NCBI RefSeq assembly: GCF_016765635.1
Contig: NZ_JAESVD010000007.1
Location: 168,134 to 232,133 of the forward strand
DNA: 64,000 nucleotides
Reading direction: 5' to 3'
DNA from: Shewanella schlegeliana
GTDB lineage: Bacteria > Pseudomonadota > Gammaproteobacteria > Enterobacterales > Shewanellaceae
Positions within the stretch are counted from its first letter, which is position 1, and the number at the start of each line of letters is the position of its first letter. The translations under genes and the position numbers were made by a program. Below the pieces are notes generated by a model. That model was given only the letters and a program-made list of their open reading frames with translations, ran no database searches and had not been told where the DNA came from. This document shows, piece by piece, positions 32,187-42,050 of the stretch.

Positions 32187-32684
32187 TTAAGCAAAGTAAT
32201 AGGCTAAACCCTGTAAGCAGAGCATGGCAAAAATACCAGCTAAGACATCGTCAATCATGATGCCGAAACCACCGTGGACCTTGGCATCGAGCCAGCGAAT
32301 AGGCCAAGGTTTTAAGATATCGAAAATACGAAACAGTAGAAAACCAATAGCTAACCATTGCCAACCCGCTGGGGCTGCTATCATGGTGATCAATAACCCG
32401 GCAATTTCATCCCAGACTATCGCGCCATGGTCATGCACGCCCATGTCTTTCGAGGCCTTGTCACAGATATAAAAACCTGCAAGCACACTAATAAAAGTCA
32501 GTGCCAGATACCAAGGCAGACTCAGAGGCGCCATCAGCAAAAAAACAGGGATTGCGGCTAATGTACCAAAGGTGCCCGGCGCTTTCGCCACTAGCCCTGA
32601 GCCAAAGCCCAAGGCAAGAAAGTGAATAGGATTCTTCAGTGATAGCTTTGCAAGCACTGGATCCTTAGAGAGTAAATTCATCAA
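32187..32684 (-). CDS. pgpA: Phosphatidylglycerophosphatase A
   Basis: Dephosphorylates phosphatidylglycerophosphate to phosphatidylglycerol in the inner membrane. The 165-residue product has several membrane spans. Family motifs are GFGSGLVAKAPGTFGTLAA near residue 27, the acidic DKASKDMGVHDHGAIVWDE segment with metal ligands, and RIFDILKPWP near the end, followed by GGFGIMIDDVLAGI. Its start overlaps the thiL stop by 4 bases, so it is translated together with thiL. Confidence 0.95.
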   Translation of the reverse strand: MMNLLSKDPVLAKLSLKNPIHFLALGFGSGLVAKAPGTFGTLAAIPVFLLMAPLSLPWYLALTFISVLAGFYICDKASKDMGVHDHGAIVWDEIAGLLITMIAAPAGWQWLAIGFLLFRIFDILKPWPIRWLDAKVHGGFGIMIDDVLAGIFAMLCLQGLAYYFA

Positions 32685-33652
32685 TTAAAGTGCTCAAAAC
32701 CTAAATTTATCGGCTCAAATGGCTGATTGTCACTAAGCAGTTTTAGCTGCCCGCCAGTACATACCTGACCTATCTGAGTAAACTTAACGCCCGATTCGGC
32801 CAAGGCAATTTCTAACATACCTTTTTGCGCTTCGGGCACAGTAAATAGTAGCTCATAATCTTCACCACCAGTCAGTGCATAACTGAGTGCCATCTCTGGC
32901 GAGACCGTGGCTTTAAGTGGCTCTGACAACGGCAGATTATCGACATTGATCACCGCACCGACATTTGAGGCTTTAAGCACATGCTGAATATCAGACATGA
33001 TGCCATCTGAAATATCGATGGCGCTTGAGGCAATATTTCGAAGCGATTGACCAGCCAGCACTCTTGGGGTCGGTCGATAATGACGATTAATGAGATAGAC
33101 GCTATCTTCAATACTCGCCTGCTGTTTATCGCGCAGTAGATCTAAACCTAACGCCGAGTCGCCTAAGGTGCCAGTGACATAGATCCAGTCACCATTTTTA
33201 GCGCCGCTACGAGTTAAGCCTTTATCGCTAGGTAGCTGACCATTAATGGTGATAGTAATTGAGCGCGGGCCGCGGGTAGTGTCGCCGCCCACAAGTGCCA
33301 CGCCATAATACTCGGCAATATCAAACAGGCCGCTACTGAATTCGGCCAACCAAGTTTCATCGACCTCGGGCAGAGTTAGTGCCAAAGTCATCCATGCAGG
33401 CTCAGCGCCCATAGAAGCGAGATCGGATAGGTTAACCGCTAAAGATTTATAGCCAAGTTCTGCTGCGGGCATATCGGGGAAGAAGTGGACATTTTCCACT
33501 AAGGTGTCGCAAGAGATGGCAATCGATTTATTTTCGGCGGGTTGTACTATCGCACAATCATCGCCAATACCAACAGTCACATCTTTGCGGGACTGGGCGC
33601 GCCCAGTAAAGAAGCTTTCGATTAATTGAAATTCTTTCACAATACCAATCAC
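32681..33652 (-). CDS. thiL: Thiamine-monophosphate kinase
   Basis: Last step of thiamine diphosphate synthesis, phosphorylating thiamine monophosphate. The 323-residue product has the AIR-synthase fold with VGIGDDCAIV near the N-terminus, the magnesium-binding LGYKSLAVNLSDLASMGAEP block, VGGDTTRGP, SAIDISDGIMSD and ALTGGEDYELLFTVP. It overlaps pgpA by 4 bases. A terminator separates it from nusB upstream, so it probably has its own promoter. No TPP riboswitch is visible before it. Confidence 0.97.
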   Translation of the reverse strand: MIGIVKEFQLIESFFTGRAQSRKDVTVGIGDDCAIVQPAENKSIAISCDTLVENVHFFPDMPAAELGYKSLAVNLSDLASMGAEPAWMTLALTLPEVDETWLAEFSSGLFDIAEYYGVALVGGDTTRGPRSITITINGQLPSDKGLTRSGAKNGDWIYVTGTLGDSALGLDLLRDKQQASIEDSVYLINRHYRPTPRVLAGQSLRNIASSAIDISDGIMSDIQHVLKASNVGAVINVDNLPLSEPLKATVSPEMALSYALTGGEDYELLFTVPEAQKGMLEIALAESGVKFTQIGQVCTGGQLKLLSDNQPFEPINLGFEHFN

Positions 33653-33783
33653 AAATAAGAGTAAGTATTCAGGGAGAGATGAGATAAGTGTCGTTCAGGC
33701 CGTCACTCGAGCGAAAAAGGAAACCACAAGGTTTGCTCAAAGTAAGAATACGCGGACTGATCTTAGCTCCCTGTCGGATATAA

Positions 33784-33810
33784 CAAAAACGGCATCCGAA
33801 GATGCCGTTT
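33784..33810 (-). terminator. nusB terminator
   Basis: Stem AACGGCATC-CGAA-GATGCCGTT, with the minus-strand T run just past the nusB stop. It closes the rib-nusB transcription unit. Confidence 0.85.
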
Positions 33811-33813
33811 CTA

Positions 33814-34221
33814 CTACTTATTGCGTGCTACCAGCTTATCTAGAATGCCGTTAACAAACTTATGTCCATCTTCTGCGCCGAACGCTTTTGCAAGCTCGAT
33901 AGCTTCGTTGATCGCTACCTTGTAAGGCACATCCTTACGGAATGTCAGTTCATAAGCTGCGATACGTACAATCGCTTTTTCAACTGGATCCACTTCATCG
34001 AGTGGACGAGTCACGAATGGAGCAATAAGCTCATCCAATTGACTCTTCTTTGTTGCAACGCCGCCTAATAGCTCACGAAAGTAAGCGATATCAACGCCAG
34101 CAACATCTTGTTCAGTTAGAAACTCATGCTCAACATCAGCAATATTGTTACCACTTAGCTGCCATGAGTAGATGGCCTGAACGGCTAAACGGCGGGCCTT
34201 ACGGCGCTCTGAAGGCTTCAT
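33814..34221 (-). CDS. nusB: Transcription antitermination factor NusB
   Basis: Binds boxA RNA together with S10 (NusE) to allow antitermination in rRNA operons. The 135-residue all-helical product starts [23 protein letters not shown], with the basic RNA-binding helix. It carries [46 protein letters not shown] and the C-terminal [11 protein letters not shown]. It lies 14 bases after ribH, the standard ribH-nusB order. Confidence 0.97.
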   Translation of the reverse strand: MKPSERRKARRLAVQAIYSWQLSGNNIADVEHEFLTEQDVAGVDIAYFRELLGGVATKKSQLDELIAPFVTRPLDEVDPVEKAIVRIAAYELTFRKDVPYKVAINEAIELAKAFGAEDGHKFVNGILDKLVARNK

Positions 34222-34235
34222 TAAATTGTCCTAAA

Positions 34236-34712
34236 TTACAGCTGTTCTTCAAGTGCTTGCAGAACGTTAACCATCTCTAGCAGACCAAGTGCAGCTTCAC
34301 CGCCCTTGTTACCCGCTTTAGTACCCGAACGCTCAATAGCTTGTTCAATGGTATCTGTGGTTAATACGCCGAATGAAACTGGGATATCGAACTCAAGTGC
34401 AACCTGAGCCAAACCTTTATTACATTCACCTGCTACAAAATCGAAATGAGGTGTACCACCACGGATTACCGCACCTAGTGCGATGATTCCGTCAAATTTT
34501 CCGCTCGCCGCAACACGACGCGCAGCAAGTGGCAGTTCAACAGCGCCCGGGACTCTGACTACAGTGATGTTTTCATCTGCAACTTGGCCGAAACGCTTAA
34601 GAGTGTCTACCGCGCCATCGAGTAAACTATCAACAACAAAGCTGTTAAAACGTGAAACTACGATCGCAACTTTGGCGTTTTTCGATTCGATATTACCTTG
34701 AACTACGTTCAT
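34236..34712 (-). CDS. ribH: 6,7-dimethyl-8-ribityllumazine synthase
   Basis: Condenses the ribityl pyrimidine with 3,4-dihydroxybutanone phosphate to give lumazine, the penultimate riboflavin step. The 158-residue product has the substrate-binding [22 protein letters not shown] and [19 protein letters not shown] segments of the family, with the catalytic His in the last. [17 protein letters not shown] and GNKGGEAA follow. It lies between ribBA and nusB. Confidence 0.98.
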   Translation of the reverse strand: MNVVQGNIESKNAKVAIVVSRFNSFVVDSLLDGAVDTLKRFGQVADENITVVRVPGAVELPLAARRVAASGKFDGIIALGAVIRGGTPHFDFVAGECNKGLAQVALEFDIPVSFGVLTTDTIEQAIERSGTKAGNKGGEAALGLLEMVNVLQALEEQL

Positions 34713-34857
34713 TTATCTTACCTAAATTAGCTTAATTACCCAGCATAGGGACGGAAGAGGCGGTATGATACCACAGCACTCCGCGCTGATCTCTATGCAA
34801 TTAATAAGAAAAGTGTGAATTTAAGCCTCTGACTGACTATTAGCCAGAGGCCAGTAT

Positions 34858-35961
34858 TTATTCTGCTATATATTCAGTTACTTCAAGGCCAAAGCCTGAA
34901 AGCGAGTGATAACGCTTTGGTGAGCTAAGTAGTCGCATTGAAGTCACGCCTACGTCAGCCAAAATTTGTGAGCCTACGCCGACTTGACGTGACGTCCCCT
35001 GACGCTGCGCGGCAACCGGTGCACTGCCGTTATCTTCGGCTTCAAATGCCTTCACTTTAGCAAGAATGTCGCTGCTGTGTTCTTGATGACCCAGTAACAC
35101 CAACACTCCGCCCTCTTCACCGATACGCTTCATCGCCTTCTCTAGCGGCCAGCTACGCTGCTGATCACGCTCTGAGTGTAATAAATCGTTGAAGGTATTT
35201 TGTAGGTGAACGCGTACTAAGCTGTTTTCAGTCACATCGCCTTTAACCAATACGTGATGCAGTTGGTTGTCGATAGTGTCGCGGTAAGTCAGCATTTCGA
35301 ACTCACCAAAACGAGTTGGCAGTTTACATTTTGCTTCGCGAACGACGGTTGTCTCTTTAGTGTTACGGTATTCGATAAGGTCAGCAATCGTGCCCATCTT
35401 CAAACCGTGCTTCTCAGCGAAGATTTCAAGATCGGGACGACGCGCCATAGTGCCATCGTCATTAAGGATTTCAACGATAACTGATGAAGGCTCGAAACCT
35501 GCAAGACGGGCTAAATCACAACCCGCTTCTGTGTGACCTGCGCGGATCAAAACGCCACCTTCCTGTGCCATCAAGGGGAAGATATGTCCTGGTTGAACGA
35601 TATCCGATGGCTTAGCGTCTTTTGCTACCGCAGCCTTAACCGTTACGGCGCGATCTTGCGCCGAAATACCGGTTGTCACGCCTTCAGCCGCTTCAATTGA
35701 AACAGTAAAGTTAGTCGAGAACTGCGCGTTGTTGTTGGTTACCATTAACGGCAAGTTAAGCTGCTGACAACGGGCCTTAGTCAAGGTTTGACAAATCAGG
35801 CCACGGCCAAATGTCGCCATGAAATTTACCGCTTCAGGCGTCACCATGTCGGCAGCCATGATTAGATCGCCTTCATTTTCTCTGTCTTCGTCATCCATCA
35901 AGATCACCATCTTACCTTGACGAATATCTTCGATGATCTCTTCTATACTATGTAACGCCAT
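34858..35961 (-). CDS. ribBA: 3,4-dihydroxy-2-butanone 4-phosphate synthase with degenerate GTP cyclohydrolase II domain
   Basis: The N-terminal domain (about 1-200) makes 3,4-dihydroxybutanone phosphate from ribulose 5-phosphate. It carries [17 protein letters not shown], the GLICQTLT segment, and [16 protein letters not shown]. The C-terminal part keeps the GTP cyclohydrolase II fold ([25 protein letters not shown]) but has [11 protein letters not shown] where active enzymes have the zinc cysteines, so GTP hydrolysis is unlikely. I therefore expect a separate ribA elsewhere. The 367-residue start at 35959-35961 (MALHSIEE) has an AGG-rich site; an ATG eight codons earlier is less likely. No FMN riboswitch precedes it. 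Confidence 0.95.
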   Translation of the reverse strand: MALHSIEEIIEDIRQGKMVILMDDEDRENEGDLIMAADMVTPEAVNFMATFGRGLICQTLTKARCQQLNLPLMVTNNNAQFSTNFTVSIEAAEGVTTGISAQDRAVTVKAAVAKDAKPSDIVQPGHIFPLMAQEGGVLIRAGHTEAGCDLARLAGFEPSSVIVEILNDDGTMARRPDLEIFAEKHGLKMGTIADLIEYRNTKETTVVREAKCKLPTRFGEFEMLTYRDTIDNQLHHVLVKGDVTENSLVRVHLQNTFNDLLHSERDQQRSWPLEKAMKRIGEEGGVLVLLGHQEHSSDILAKVKAFEAEDNGSAPVAAQRQGTSRQVGVGSQILADVGVTSMRLLSSPKRYHSLSGFGLEVTEYIAE

Positions 35962-36088
35962 TTCCAGACCTTTATTTTTTGTCACTGTATCGAGACTGAA
36001 GCCAGTTTATAGCCACACCTCTACTACAGAGAGTAAATGTAATGATTATTCTATTTTATTAAAGCAAATCTTACCGTTAAACCAGTCT

Positions 36089-36754
36089 CTATCGTAAGAA
36101 ACCTGAGCGAGCTAACAGTTCCATAGTCACTTCAGACTTAGGAGCGCTCTCTTGCTCTTGACTGGCATAACTCATTAATCTTTCTAAGTGGCGCGCTATC
36201 AGGTCGACTTCAATATTGACACTATCGCCCGCTTTCAGATCCACTAAGGTGGTTTCACCTGCAGTATGGGGCACGATAGTCAGTCTAAAGCGATGACCTT
36301 GCACCTCATTGACGGTCAAACTCACGCCATCGATCGTAATCGAGCCTTTATGGGCAATATAACGGCCAAGCTCGGCAGGTGGACTCAGCCAAAACTCAAT
36401 GGCTTGACCACGAAACTGTCTGTCATCCACGTGGGCGATACCATCGACGTGTCCACTGACCATGTGGCCGCCTAAACGGGTTGTCGGTGTGACCGCTTTC
36501 TCTAGGTTAACGGCTTTTCCCACCTGATAATGAGAGAAACCCGTCAAACTGACGGTCTCGGCAGAAATATCTGCCACATAACCGTCACTCATCAATTCAA
36601 CTACGGTTAAACACACACCGTTAGTCGCGATACTATCGCCAAGCTTAACGTCTGACAGATCCAGTTTACCACTGGCAACCGTTAAGCGAATGTCATCGCC
36701 GCGACGCTCAACTTTACGTAGGTGTCCGACTGACTCAATAATTCCAGTAAACAT
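36089..36754 (-). CDS. ribE: Riboflavin synthase alpha subunit
   Basis: Converts two 6,7-dimethyl-8-ribityllumazines into riboflavin and the pyrimidine precursor. The 221-residue product has two tandem lumazine-binding halves. The first runs from MFTGIIESVGHLR with GDSIATNGVCLTVVE, and the second from GHMVSGHVDGIAHV with GSITIDGVSLTVNEV and VNIEVDLIARHLERL. It follows ribD by 3 bases. Called ribC in some genomes. Confidence 0.97.
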   Translation of the reverse strand: MFTGIIESVGHLRKVERRGDDIRLTVASGKLDLSDVKLGDSIATNGVCLTVVELMSDGYVADISAETVSLTGFSHYQVGKAVNLEKAVTPTTRLGGHMVSGHVDGIAHVDDRQFRGQAIEFWLSPPAELGRYIAHKGSITIDGVSLTVNEVQGHRFRLTIVPHTAGETTLVDLKAGDSVNIEVDLIARHLERLMSYASQEQESAPKSEVTMELLARSGFLR

Positions 36755-36757
36755 AAA

Positions 36758-37879
36758 CTAATTACTCACTCTTAACGTTAAGCGGGTATCTTTACCCACC
36801 TTGCGCTCATCGGTTAGATTGATCTTTGGCACTTCTGACATCAATTGATAGTCATTGAGTGCAAGTAGGTTGCGCCCTTGCGAGCCTAAGATCTTCATCG
36901 CCTGATAAAGTACTATCTCATCGGCCAGCCCTTGGTTAACGAATGCGCCAGCAAGGGTTGCCCCTGCTTCAACCAATACGGAGTTACAACTCTGACCCAG
37001 TAGCTTCAATAGTGCGTTTAAGTCGATACGTGAATCAACCGCGGGTAGCACCTGACTCTGAACATGGTCTGGCCAAGCTGCCTGCACGCTTTCAGGATAA
37101 GCCTGAGTCGATACCAACAAAATCGGGCTATCAATTTTAAACAAGTTTAGCTCATTACCAAGACGCGCCTGACTGTCTAACACGACTCGCAGCGGTTGAT
37201 GAATTTCTGCAGGGGCTAACTGATTTGCTAGCGAGCCTAACTCACCGTGACGCACATTTAAACTCGGATCGTCAGCAAGTATGGTTTCAACGCCTGTGAC
37301 TAAGGCGCAGTGGCGCGCACGTAGTCGTTGCACATCACTGCGCGCTTCAGGGCCGGTAATCCACTTAGACACACCATTAGACAGAGCCGTTTTGCCATCG
37401 AGGCTGGCAGCAAGTTTTACCGTCACCCAAGGCAGGCCCTTTTCCATACGCTTTAAAAAGCCTAAGTTGACCTGTTTCGCCTCTTCGGTCATCAAGCCCA
37501 CATCGACTCGAATCCCCGCATCTTGCAGCATAGCAATACCACGGCCAGAGACTTCAGGATTCGGATCGGTCACGGCGATAACCACGCGGCTAACACCGTG
37601 CTCGATAAGCGCTTTAGCGCAAGGTGGGGTACGGCCGTAATGACTACAGGGCTCGAGTGTGACGTAAGCGGTAGCGCCTTTGGCATCACTGCCCGCCATA
37701 TTCAGGGCGTAAACTTCGGCATGGGGACCGCCAGCTCGAATATGGTAGCCCTCACCCACGATCTCGCCATCTTTAACGATAACGCTACCCACACTTGGAT
37801 TTGGACGGGTGGTGTACATGCCCTTTTGTGCCAGTTCAATGGCAAGGCTCATCATTTGACTGTCTTCGATAGACCACAT
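36758..37879 (-). CDS. ribD: Bifunctional riboflavin biosynthesis deaminase/reductase RibD
   Basis: Second and third steps of riboflavin synthesis. The 373-residue product has an N-terminal deaminase domain with zinc ligands in GPHAEVYAL and PCSHYGRTPPC. The C-terminal dihydrofolate-reductase-like reductase domain begins near LPWVTVKLAASLDGKTA and includes LVEAGATLAGAFVNQGLADE. It starts about 70 bases after nrdR and leads the run ribD-ribE-ribBA-ribH-nusB. Confidence 0.97.
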   Translation of the reverse strand: MWSIEDSQMMSLAIELAQKGMYTTRPNPSVGSVIVKDGEIVGEGYHIRAGGPHAEVYALNMAGSDAKGATAYVTLEPCSHYGRTPPCAKALIEHGVSRVVIAVTDPNPEVSGRGIAMLQDAGIRVDVGLMTEEAKQVNLGFLKRMEKGLPWVTVKLAASLDGKTALSNGVSKWITGPEARSDVQRLRARHCALVTGVETILADDPSLNVRHGELGSLANQLAPAEIHQPLRVVLDSQARLGNELNLFKIDSPILLVSTQAYPESVQAAWPDHVQSQVLPAVDSRIDLNALLKLLGQSCNSVLVEAGATLAGAFVNQGLADEIVLYQAMKILGSQGRNLLALNDYQLMSEVPKINLTDERKVGKDTRLTLRVSN

Positions 37880-37947
37880 AATGGCGGCAATTCCGATTGT
37901 TCGATTGATGAAGGGCTAGGCGCTAAGCTTAGCCCCAATTGTGTAGG

Positions 37948-38397
37948 TTACTTTTGCAGTTTGGCGATCGCTTCACCAAACTCTGAAACGTCTTCGAAGG
38001 CACGATAAACAGACGCGAAGCGAATGTAGGCAACCTTATCTAGGTTAACTAATTGGTCCATCATCAAGTTACCAATCATCTCAGATTTAACTTCACGCTC
38101 GCCAGTGGCGCGCAAAGTCGACTTAATCTTAGTTAATGCCTGCTCGATTTGATCCATAGAAACAGGTCTTTTCTCTACGGCTCTTAACATACCACCGCGC
38201 AGCTTCTCTTCATCGAACGGCTGGCGACTGCCATCTTGTTTCACCACGCGAGGCATTACAAGCTCGGCCCCTTCGAAGGTGGTAAAACGTTCATGACACT
38301 GAACACACTCTCTACGTCGACGTACCTGATGGCCGTCAGCGACTAATCGCGAATCAATCACTTTTGTGTCAGTTGCGCTGCAAAATGGACAATGCAT
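37948..38397 (-). CDS. nrdR: Transcriptional repressor NrdR
   Basis: Zinc-ribbon and ATP-cone repressor of ribonucleotide reductase genes; it senses ATP and dATP. The 149-residue product has the zinc ribbon with CPFC at residues 3-6 and a second pair in [13 protein letters not shown], followed by the ATP-cone ([20 protein letters not shown] onward). No NrdR box pair was searched for in this window. It lies between glyA and ribD, the usual place. Confidence 0.97.
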   Translation of the reverse strand: MHCPFCSATDTKVIDSRLVADGHQVRRRRECVQCHERFTTFEGAELVMPRVVKQDGSRQPFDEEKLRGGMLRAVEKRPVSMDQIEQALTKIKSTLRATGEREVKSEMIGNLMMDQLVNLDKVAYIRFASVYRAFEDVSEFGEAIAKLQK

Positions 38398-38529
38398 TTA
38401 GCCTCCGTTTAGAAAAAATGTTATGGCTCACTGGATTTATACCTAACCTATTAATTATGTCACCTTTGACAATTATTAAAATGTGATTGGTACGACTTAA
38501 AACCTCAGAAAGTATGCTCTATTACATAC

Positions 38530-38556
38530 AAAAATGGCCGCAAAAATGCGGCCATT
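38530..38556 (-). terminator. glyA terminator
   Basis: Stem AATGGCCGC-AAAAA-GCGGCCATT with a T run on the minus strand, just past the glyA stop. Confidence 0.88.
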
Positions 38557-38583
38557 GGAGTCTAACTGATTTAACGCTTAAGG

Positions 38584-39840
38584 TTAACCGTAAACAGGGA
38601 ACTTAGCGCACAATTCCAGAACCTGAGCCTTAACGCGCTCGCTAACGGCAAGATCTGAAATATCATCTAAGATGTCACACATCCAGTTAGTTAGCAGCAC
38701 ACACTCTTGCTCACCAAAACCACGACGTGTGATTGCTGGAGAACCGATACGCAGACCTGAAGTCACAAATGGTGAGCGTGGGTCGTTTGGTACTGAGTTC
38801 TTGTTAACTGTAATATTCGCGTTGCCAAGGGCAGCGTCAGCGTCTTTACCCGTAATATCTTTGCTGATCAGATCAAGCAAGAATAGGTGGTTATCAGTAC
38901 CACCAGAAACCACATCATAGCCACGCTCGATGAAAGTACGTGCCATTACCTTAGCGTTAACTACAACTTGCTCTTGGTAAGTGGTGAACTCTGGGTCTAG
39001 CGCTTCTTTAAATGCAACCGCTTTTGCAGCGATAACGTGCATCAAAGGACCACCTTGACCGCCTGGGAATACAGCTGAGTTTAACTTCTTGTAGATCTCT
39101 TCATCGTTAATTGATGAAAGGATCAAACCGCCGCGTGGGCCAGCTAGTGTCTTATGTGTCGTCGTTGTCACAACGTGCGCGTGTGGCATTGGGTTTGGAT
39201 AGATGCCTGCAGCAACAAGACCTGCAACGTGTGCCATATCAACGAATAAGTATGCACCAACTTTATCGGCGATTTCGCGGAACTTGCCCCAGTCGATGAT
39301 ACCAGAGTAGGCACTGAAACCTGCGATGATCATCTTTGGCTTGTGCTCAAGCGCTAGACGCTCAACTTCAGCGTAATCGATCTGGCCAGTAGCCTCATCG
39401 ATACCGTACTGAACCGCGTTGTATAGCTTACCAGAGAAGCTTACGTGAGAGCCGTGAGTGAGGTGACCACCGTGTGCTAAGCTCATACCAAGAACGGTGT
39501 CGCCGCCTTGAAGTAACGCCATAAATACCGCGGCGTTAGCTTGAGAACCTGAGTGTGGCTGAACGTTGGCATAAGTTGCACCAAACAGCTCTTTAGCACG
39601 AGAAATTGCGAGTTCTTCGACAATATCAACATGCTCACAACCACCGTAGTAACGCTTACCAGGGTAACCTTCAGCATACTTGTTGGTTAGCTGAGTACCT
39701 TGTGCTTCGATTACGCGAGGACTTGTATAGTTTTCTGAAGCAATGAGTTCGATGTGCTCTTCTTGACGGCGCGTTTCATCTTCAATTGCTGCAAATAGTT
39801 GTGGATCGTAATCCGCGATATTCATATCTTTTTTCAGCAT
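38584..39840 (-). CDS. glyA: Serine hydroxymethyltransferase
   Basis: PLP enzyme interconverting serine and glycine with tetrahydrofolate, the main source of one-carbon units. The 418-residue product has [29 protein letters not shown] and the catalytic lysine block [16 protein letters not shown] (Lys near residue 229). The C-terminal [13 protein letters not shown] is also present. Length matches other Shewanella GlyA. Upstream, 39,841-40,117 separates it from divergent ettA. Confidence 0.98.
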   Translation of the reverse strand: MLKKDMNIADYDPQLFAAIEDETRRQEEHIELIASENYTSPRVIEAQGTQLTNKYAEGYPGKRYYGGCEHVDIVEELAISRAKELFGATYANVQPHSGSQANAAVFMALLQGGDTVLGMSLAHGGHLTHGSHVSFSGKLYNAVQYGIDEATGQIDYAEVERLALEHKPKMIIAGFSAYSGIIDWGKFREIADKVGAYLFVDMAHVAGLVAAGIYPNPMPHAHVVTTTTHKTLAGPRGGLILSSINDEEIYKKLNSAVFPGGQGGPLMHVIAAKAVAFKEALDPEFTTYQEQVVVNAKVMARTFIERGYDVVSGGTDNHLFLLDLISKDITGKDADAALGNANITVNKNSVPNDPRSPFVTSGLRIGSPAITRRGFGEQECVLLTNWMCDILDDISDLAVSERVKAQVLELCAKFPVYG

Positions 39841-40117
39841 TACTCACTCCAGCTGTAAAGTCTTGTAATAGGGTTGCGCGGTATTCTACAGCGCATTCGA
39901 TCACAATCCCAGCATTTACAACATGAAATTACTTGCATTTCTAGATGAGTGAGTTTTGTAAAACGGGTTAATCGATATAAAAAATGACTTAATTAAACGT
40001 GATGGTATTTGCCCTGAATGTTCATTGTCAAAGAGTCTAATTCAGATTTAAGTTCTGCAGCGAATCTTGTAGAATTGCCGCCATTCCCGATTCAAAAAAC
40101 AGTCAAAGAGAAATAAA

Positions 40118-41785
40118 ATGGCTCAGTTTGTATATAGCATGCTTAGAGTGGGCAAGATTGTCCCGCCTAAGAAGCAGATCCTTAAGGATATCTCATTAAG
40201 CTTTTTCCCAGGCGCTAAGATTGGTGTATTAGGTCTAAACGGTTCTGGTAAGTCTACCCTACTGCGCATCATGGCCGGTATCGATACCGAGATTGAGGGT
40301 GAAGCGCGCCCAATGCAAGATCTTAAAATTGGTTACCTACCACAGGAACCAAAACTAGATCCAAACCAAACAGTACGTGAAGCGGTAGAAGAGGCGGTAT
40401 CTGAGGCGAAGAATGCTTTAGTACGTTTAGATGAAGTCTATGCACTCTATGCTGAGCCAGATGCCGATTTTGATGCCCTTGCTAAAGAGCAAGGTGAGCT
40501 AGAAGCCATTATTCAATCTCAAGATGCTCATAACCTAGATGTAGCATTAGACAGAGCGGCTAACGCACTACGTCTTCCTGATTGGGATGAGAAAATTGAA
40601 GTGCTATCGGGTGGTGAACGTCGCCGTGTGGCAATCTGTCGTCTGTTACTTGAAAAGCCAGACATGCTATTACTAGACGAACCGACCAACCACTTAGATG
40701 CTGAATCTGTAGCTTGGTTAGAGCGCTTCTTACAAGATTACACGGGTACTGTTGTGGCGATTACCCACGATAGATACTTCCTTGATAATGCTGCTGGCTG
40801 GATCTTAGAACTTGACCGTGGTGAAGGTATTCCATGGGAGGGTAACTACTCTTCATGGCTTGAGCAGAAAGATGCTCGTCTTCAACAAGAGTCGGCAACT
40901 GAAAGTGCCCGTCAAAAGACCATTGCCAAAGAATTGGAGTGGGTACGTCAAGGCTCTAAAGGGCGCCAGTCTAAGGGTAAGGCGCGTATGGCTCGCTTCG
41001 AAGAGCTTAATACCAACGACTACCAAAAACGTAACGAGACCAACGAGCTGTTCATTCCACCTGGGCCACGCCTAGGTGATAAGGTTATTGAAATCACTAA
41101 CCTGACTAAGTCTTATGGTGATCGCGTACTGATTGATGACTTAAGCTTCTCTGTACCTAAGGGCGCTATTGTCGGAATTATCGGTGCTAACGGTGCGGGT
41201 AAGTCGACCCTGTTTAAGATGATCTCTGGCGCTGAGCAGCCAGATAGCGGCAGCGTGGAGCTGGGTGAGTCGGTACAGATCGCCTCTGTCGAGCAGTTCC
41301 GTGATTCGATGAACGATAAGAACACCGTTTGGGAAGAGATCTCTGGCGGCCAAGATATCATGCGTATCAACAACACAGAAATTCCAAGTCGTGCCTATGT
41401 TGGCCGCTTTAACTTCCGTGGTGGCGATCAGCAAAAGATTATCGGCACTCTATCTGGTGGTGAGCGTAACCGTGTACATTTGGCAAAGCTACTGCAAGCG
41501 GGCGGCAACGTACTGTTACTCGATGAACCAACCAACGACCTAGACGTTGAAACTTTACGTGCACTAGAAGAAGCACTGCTTGAGTTCCCAGGTTGTGCCA
41601 TGGTTATTTCGCACGACCGTTGGTTCCTAGATAGAATCGCAACCCATATCCTAGATTACCGCGATGAAGGTAAAGTTAACTTCTACGAAGGTAACTACAC
41701 CGAATACTCAACTTGGTTGAAAGACACCATGGGTACCGATGTAGTTGAGCCACATCGCTTAAAGTACAAGCGTATGGTTAAGTAA
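40118..41785 (+). CDS. ettA: Energy-dependent translational throttle protein EttA (ABC-F)
   Basis: ABC-F ATPase without membrane spans that binds the ribosomal E site and gates entry into elongation according to the ATP/ADP ratio. The 555-residue product has two ATPase domains: Walker A GLNGSGKST with signature LSGGERRR, and Walker A GANGAGKST with signature LSGGERNR. They are separated by the arm and linker region (about 240-310, with KGRQSKGKARMARFEEL). Both DEPTN Walker B/switch sequences are intact. Confidence 0.96.
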   Translation: MAQFVYSMLRVGKIVPPKKQILKDISLSFFPGAKIGVLGLNGSGKSTLLRIMAGIDTEIEGEARPMQDLKIGYLPQEPKLDPNQTVREAVEEAVSEAKNALVRLDEVYALYAEPDADFDALAKEQGELEAIIQSQDAHNLDVALDRAANALRLPDWDEKIEVLSGGERRRVAICRLLLEKPDMLLLDEPTNHLDAESVAWLERFLQDYTGTVVAITHDRYFLDNAAGWILELDRGEGIPWEGNYSSWLEQKDARLQQESATESARQKTIAKELEWVRQGSKGRQSKGKARMARFEELNTNDYQKRNETNELFIPPGPRLGDKVIEITNLTKSYGDRVLIDDLSFSVPKGAIVGIIGANGAGKSTLFKMISGAEQPDSGSVELGESVQIASVEQFRDSMNDKNTVWEEISGGQDIMRINNTEIPSRAYVGRFNFRGGDQQKIIGTLSGGERNRVHLAKLLQAGGNVLLLDEPTNDLDVETLRALEEALLEFPGCAMVISHDRWFLDRIATHILDYRDEGKVNFYEGNYTEYSTWLKDTMGTDVVEPHRLKYKRMVK

Positions 41786-41802
41786 GTTAATTACACATTT
41801 AG

Positions 41803-41829
41803 AAAGGAGGCCTCAGCCTCCTTTTTTTG
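41803..41829 (+). terminator. ettA terminator
   Basis: Stem AAAGGAGGC-CTCA-GCCTCCTTT followed by a run of T, 18 bases after the stop. Confidence 0.9.
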
Positions 41830-41957
41830 TTGCTATAAAGCCATAATTTAACCATCGCCACTGAGCCCATTTAAATCCACAGCATAACCATTTGCTTCAA
41901 TCGCCTAAGCAAAGGGTATAAATATTTCGCAATTTGGTAACAAAACGCTTAATAATT

Positions 41958-41995
41958 ATGCCAAAATGGCATTTGGTATAATTTAGCCAATTGGC
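41958..41995 (+). promoter_or_regulatory. Promoter with two flanking palindromes before the acyltransferase gene
   Basis: A perfect 15-bp palindrome ATGCCA-AAA-TGGCAT (41958-41972) is followed by an extended -10 TGGTATAAT (41974-41982) and a second palindrome GCCAATTGGC (41986-41995). No good -35 is visible. Two similar palindromes around a -10 are what a repressor-controlled promoter would look like, but no regulator gene is adjacent. Confidence 0.5.
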
Positions 41996-42050
41996 CAGCG
42001 ACCCTATCGCTAACAATAATAAAAAAACGCCAAAAATGGACAAGTGAATA

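Noticed and set aside
35986..36088. FMN riboswitch before ribBA
   Set aside because: The conserved RFN element sequence blocks are not present, and the gap is too short.
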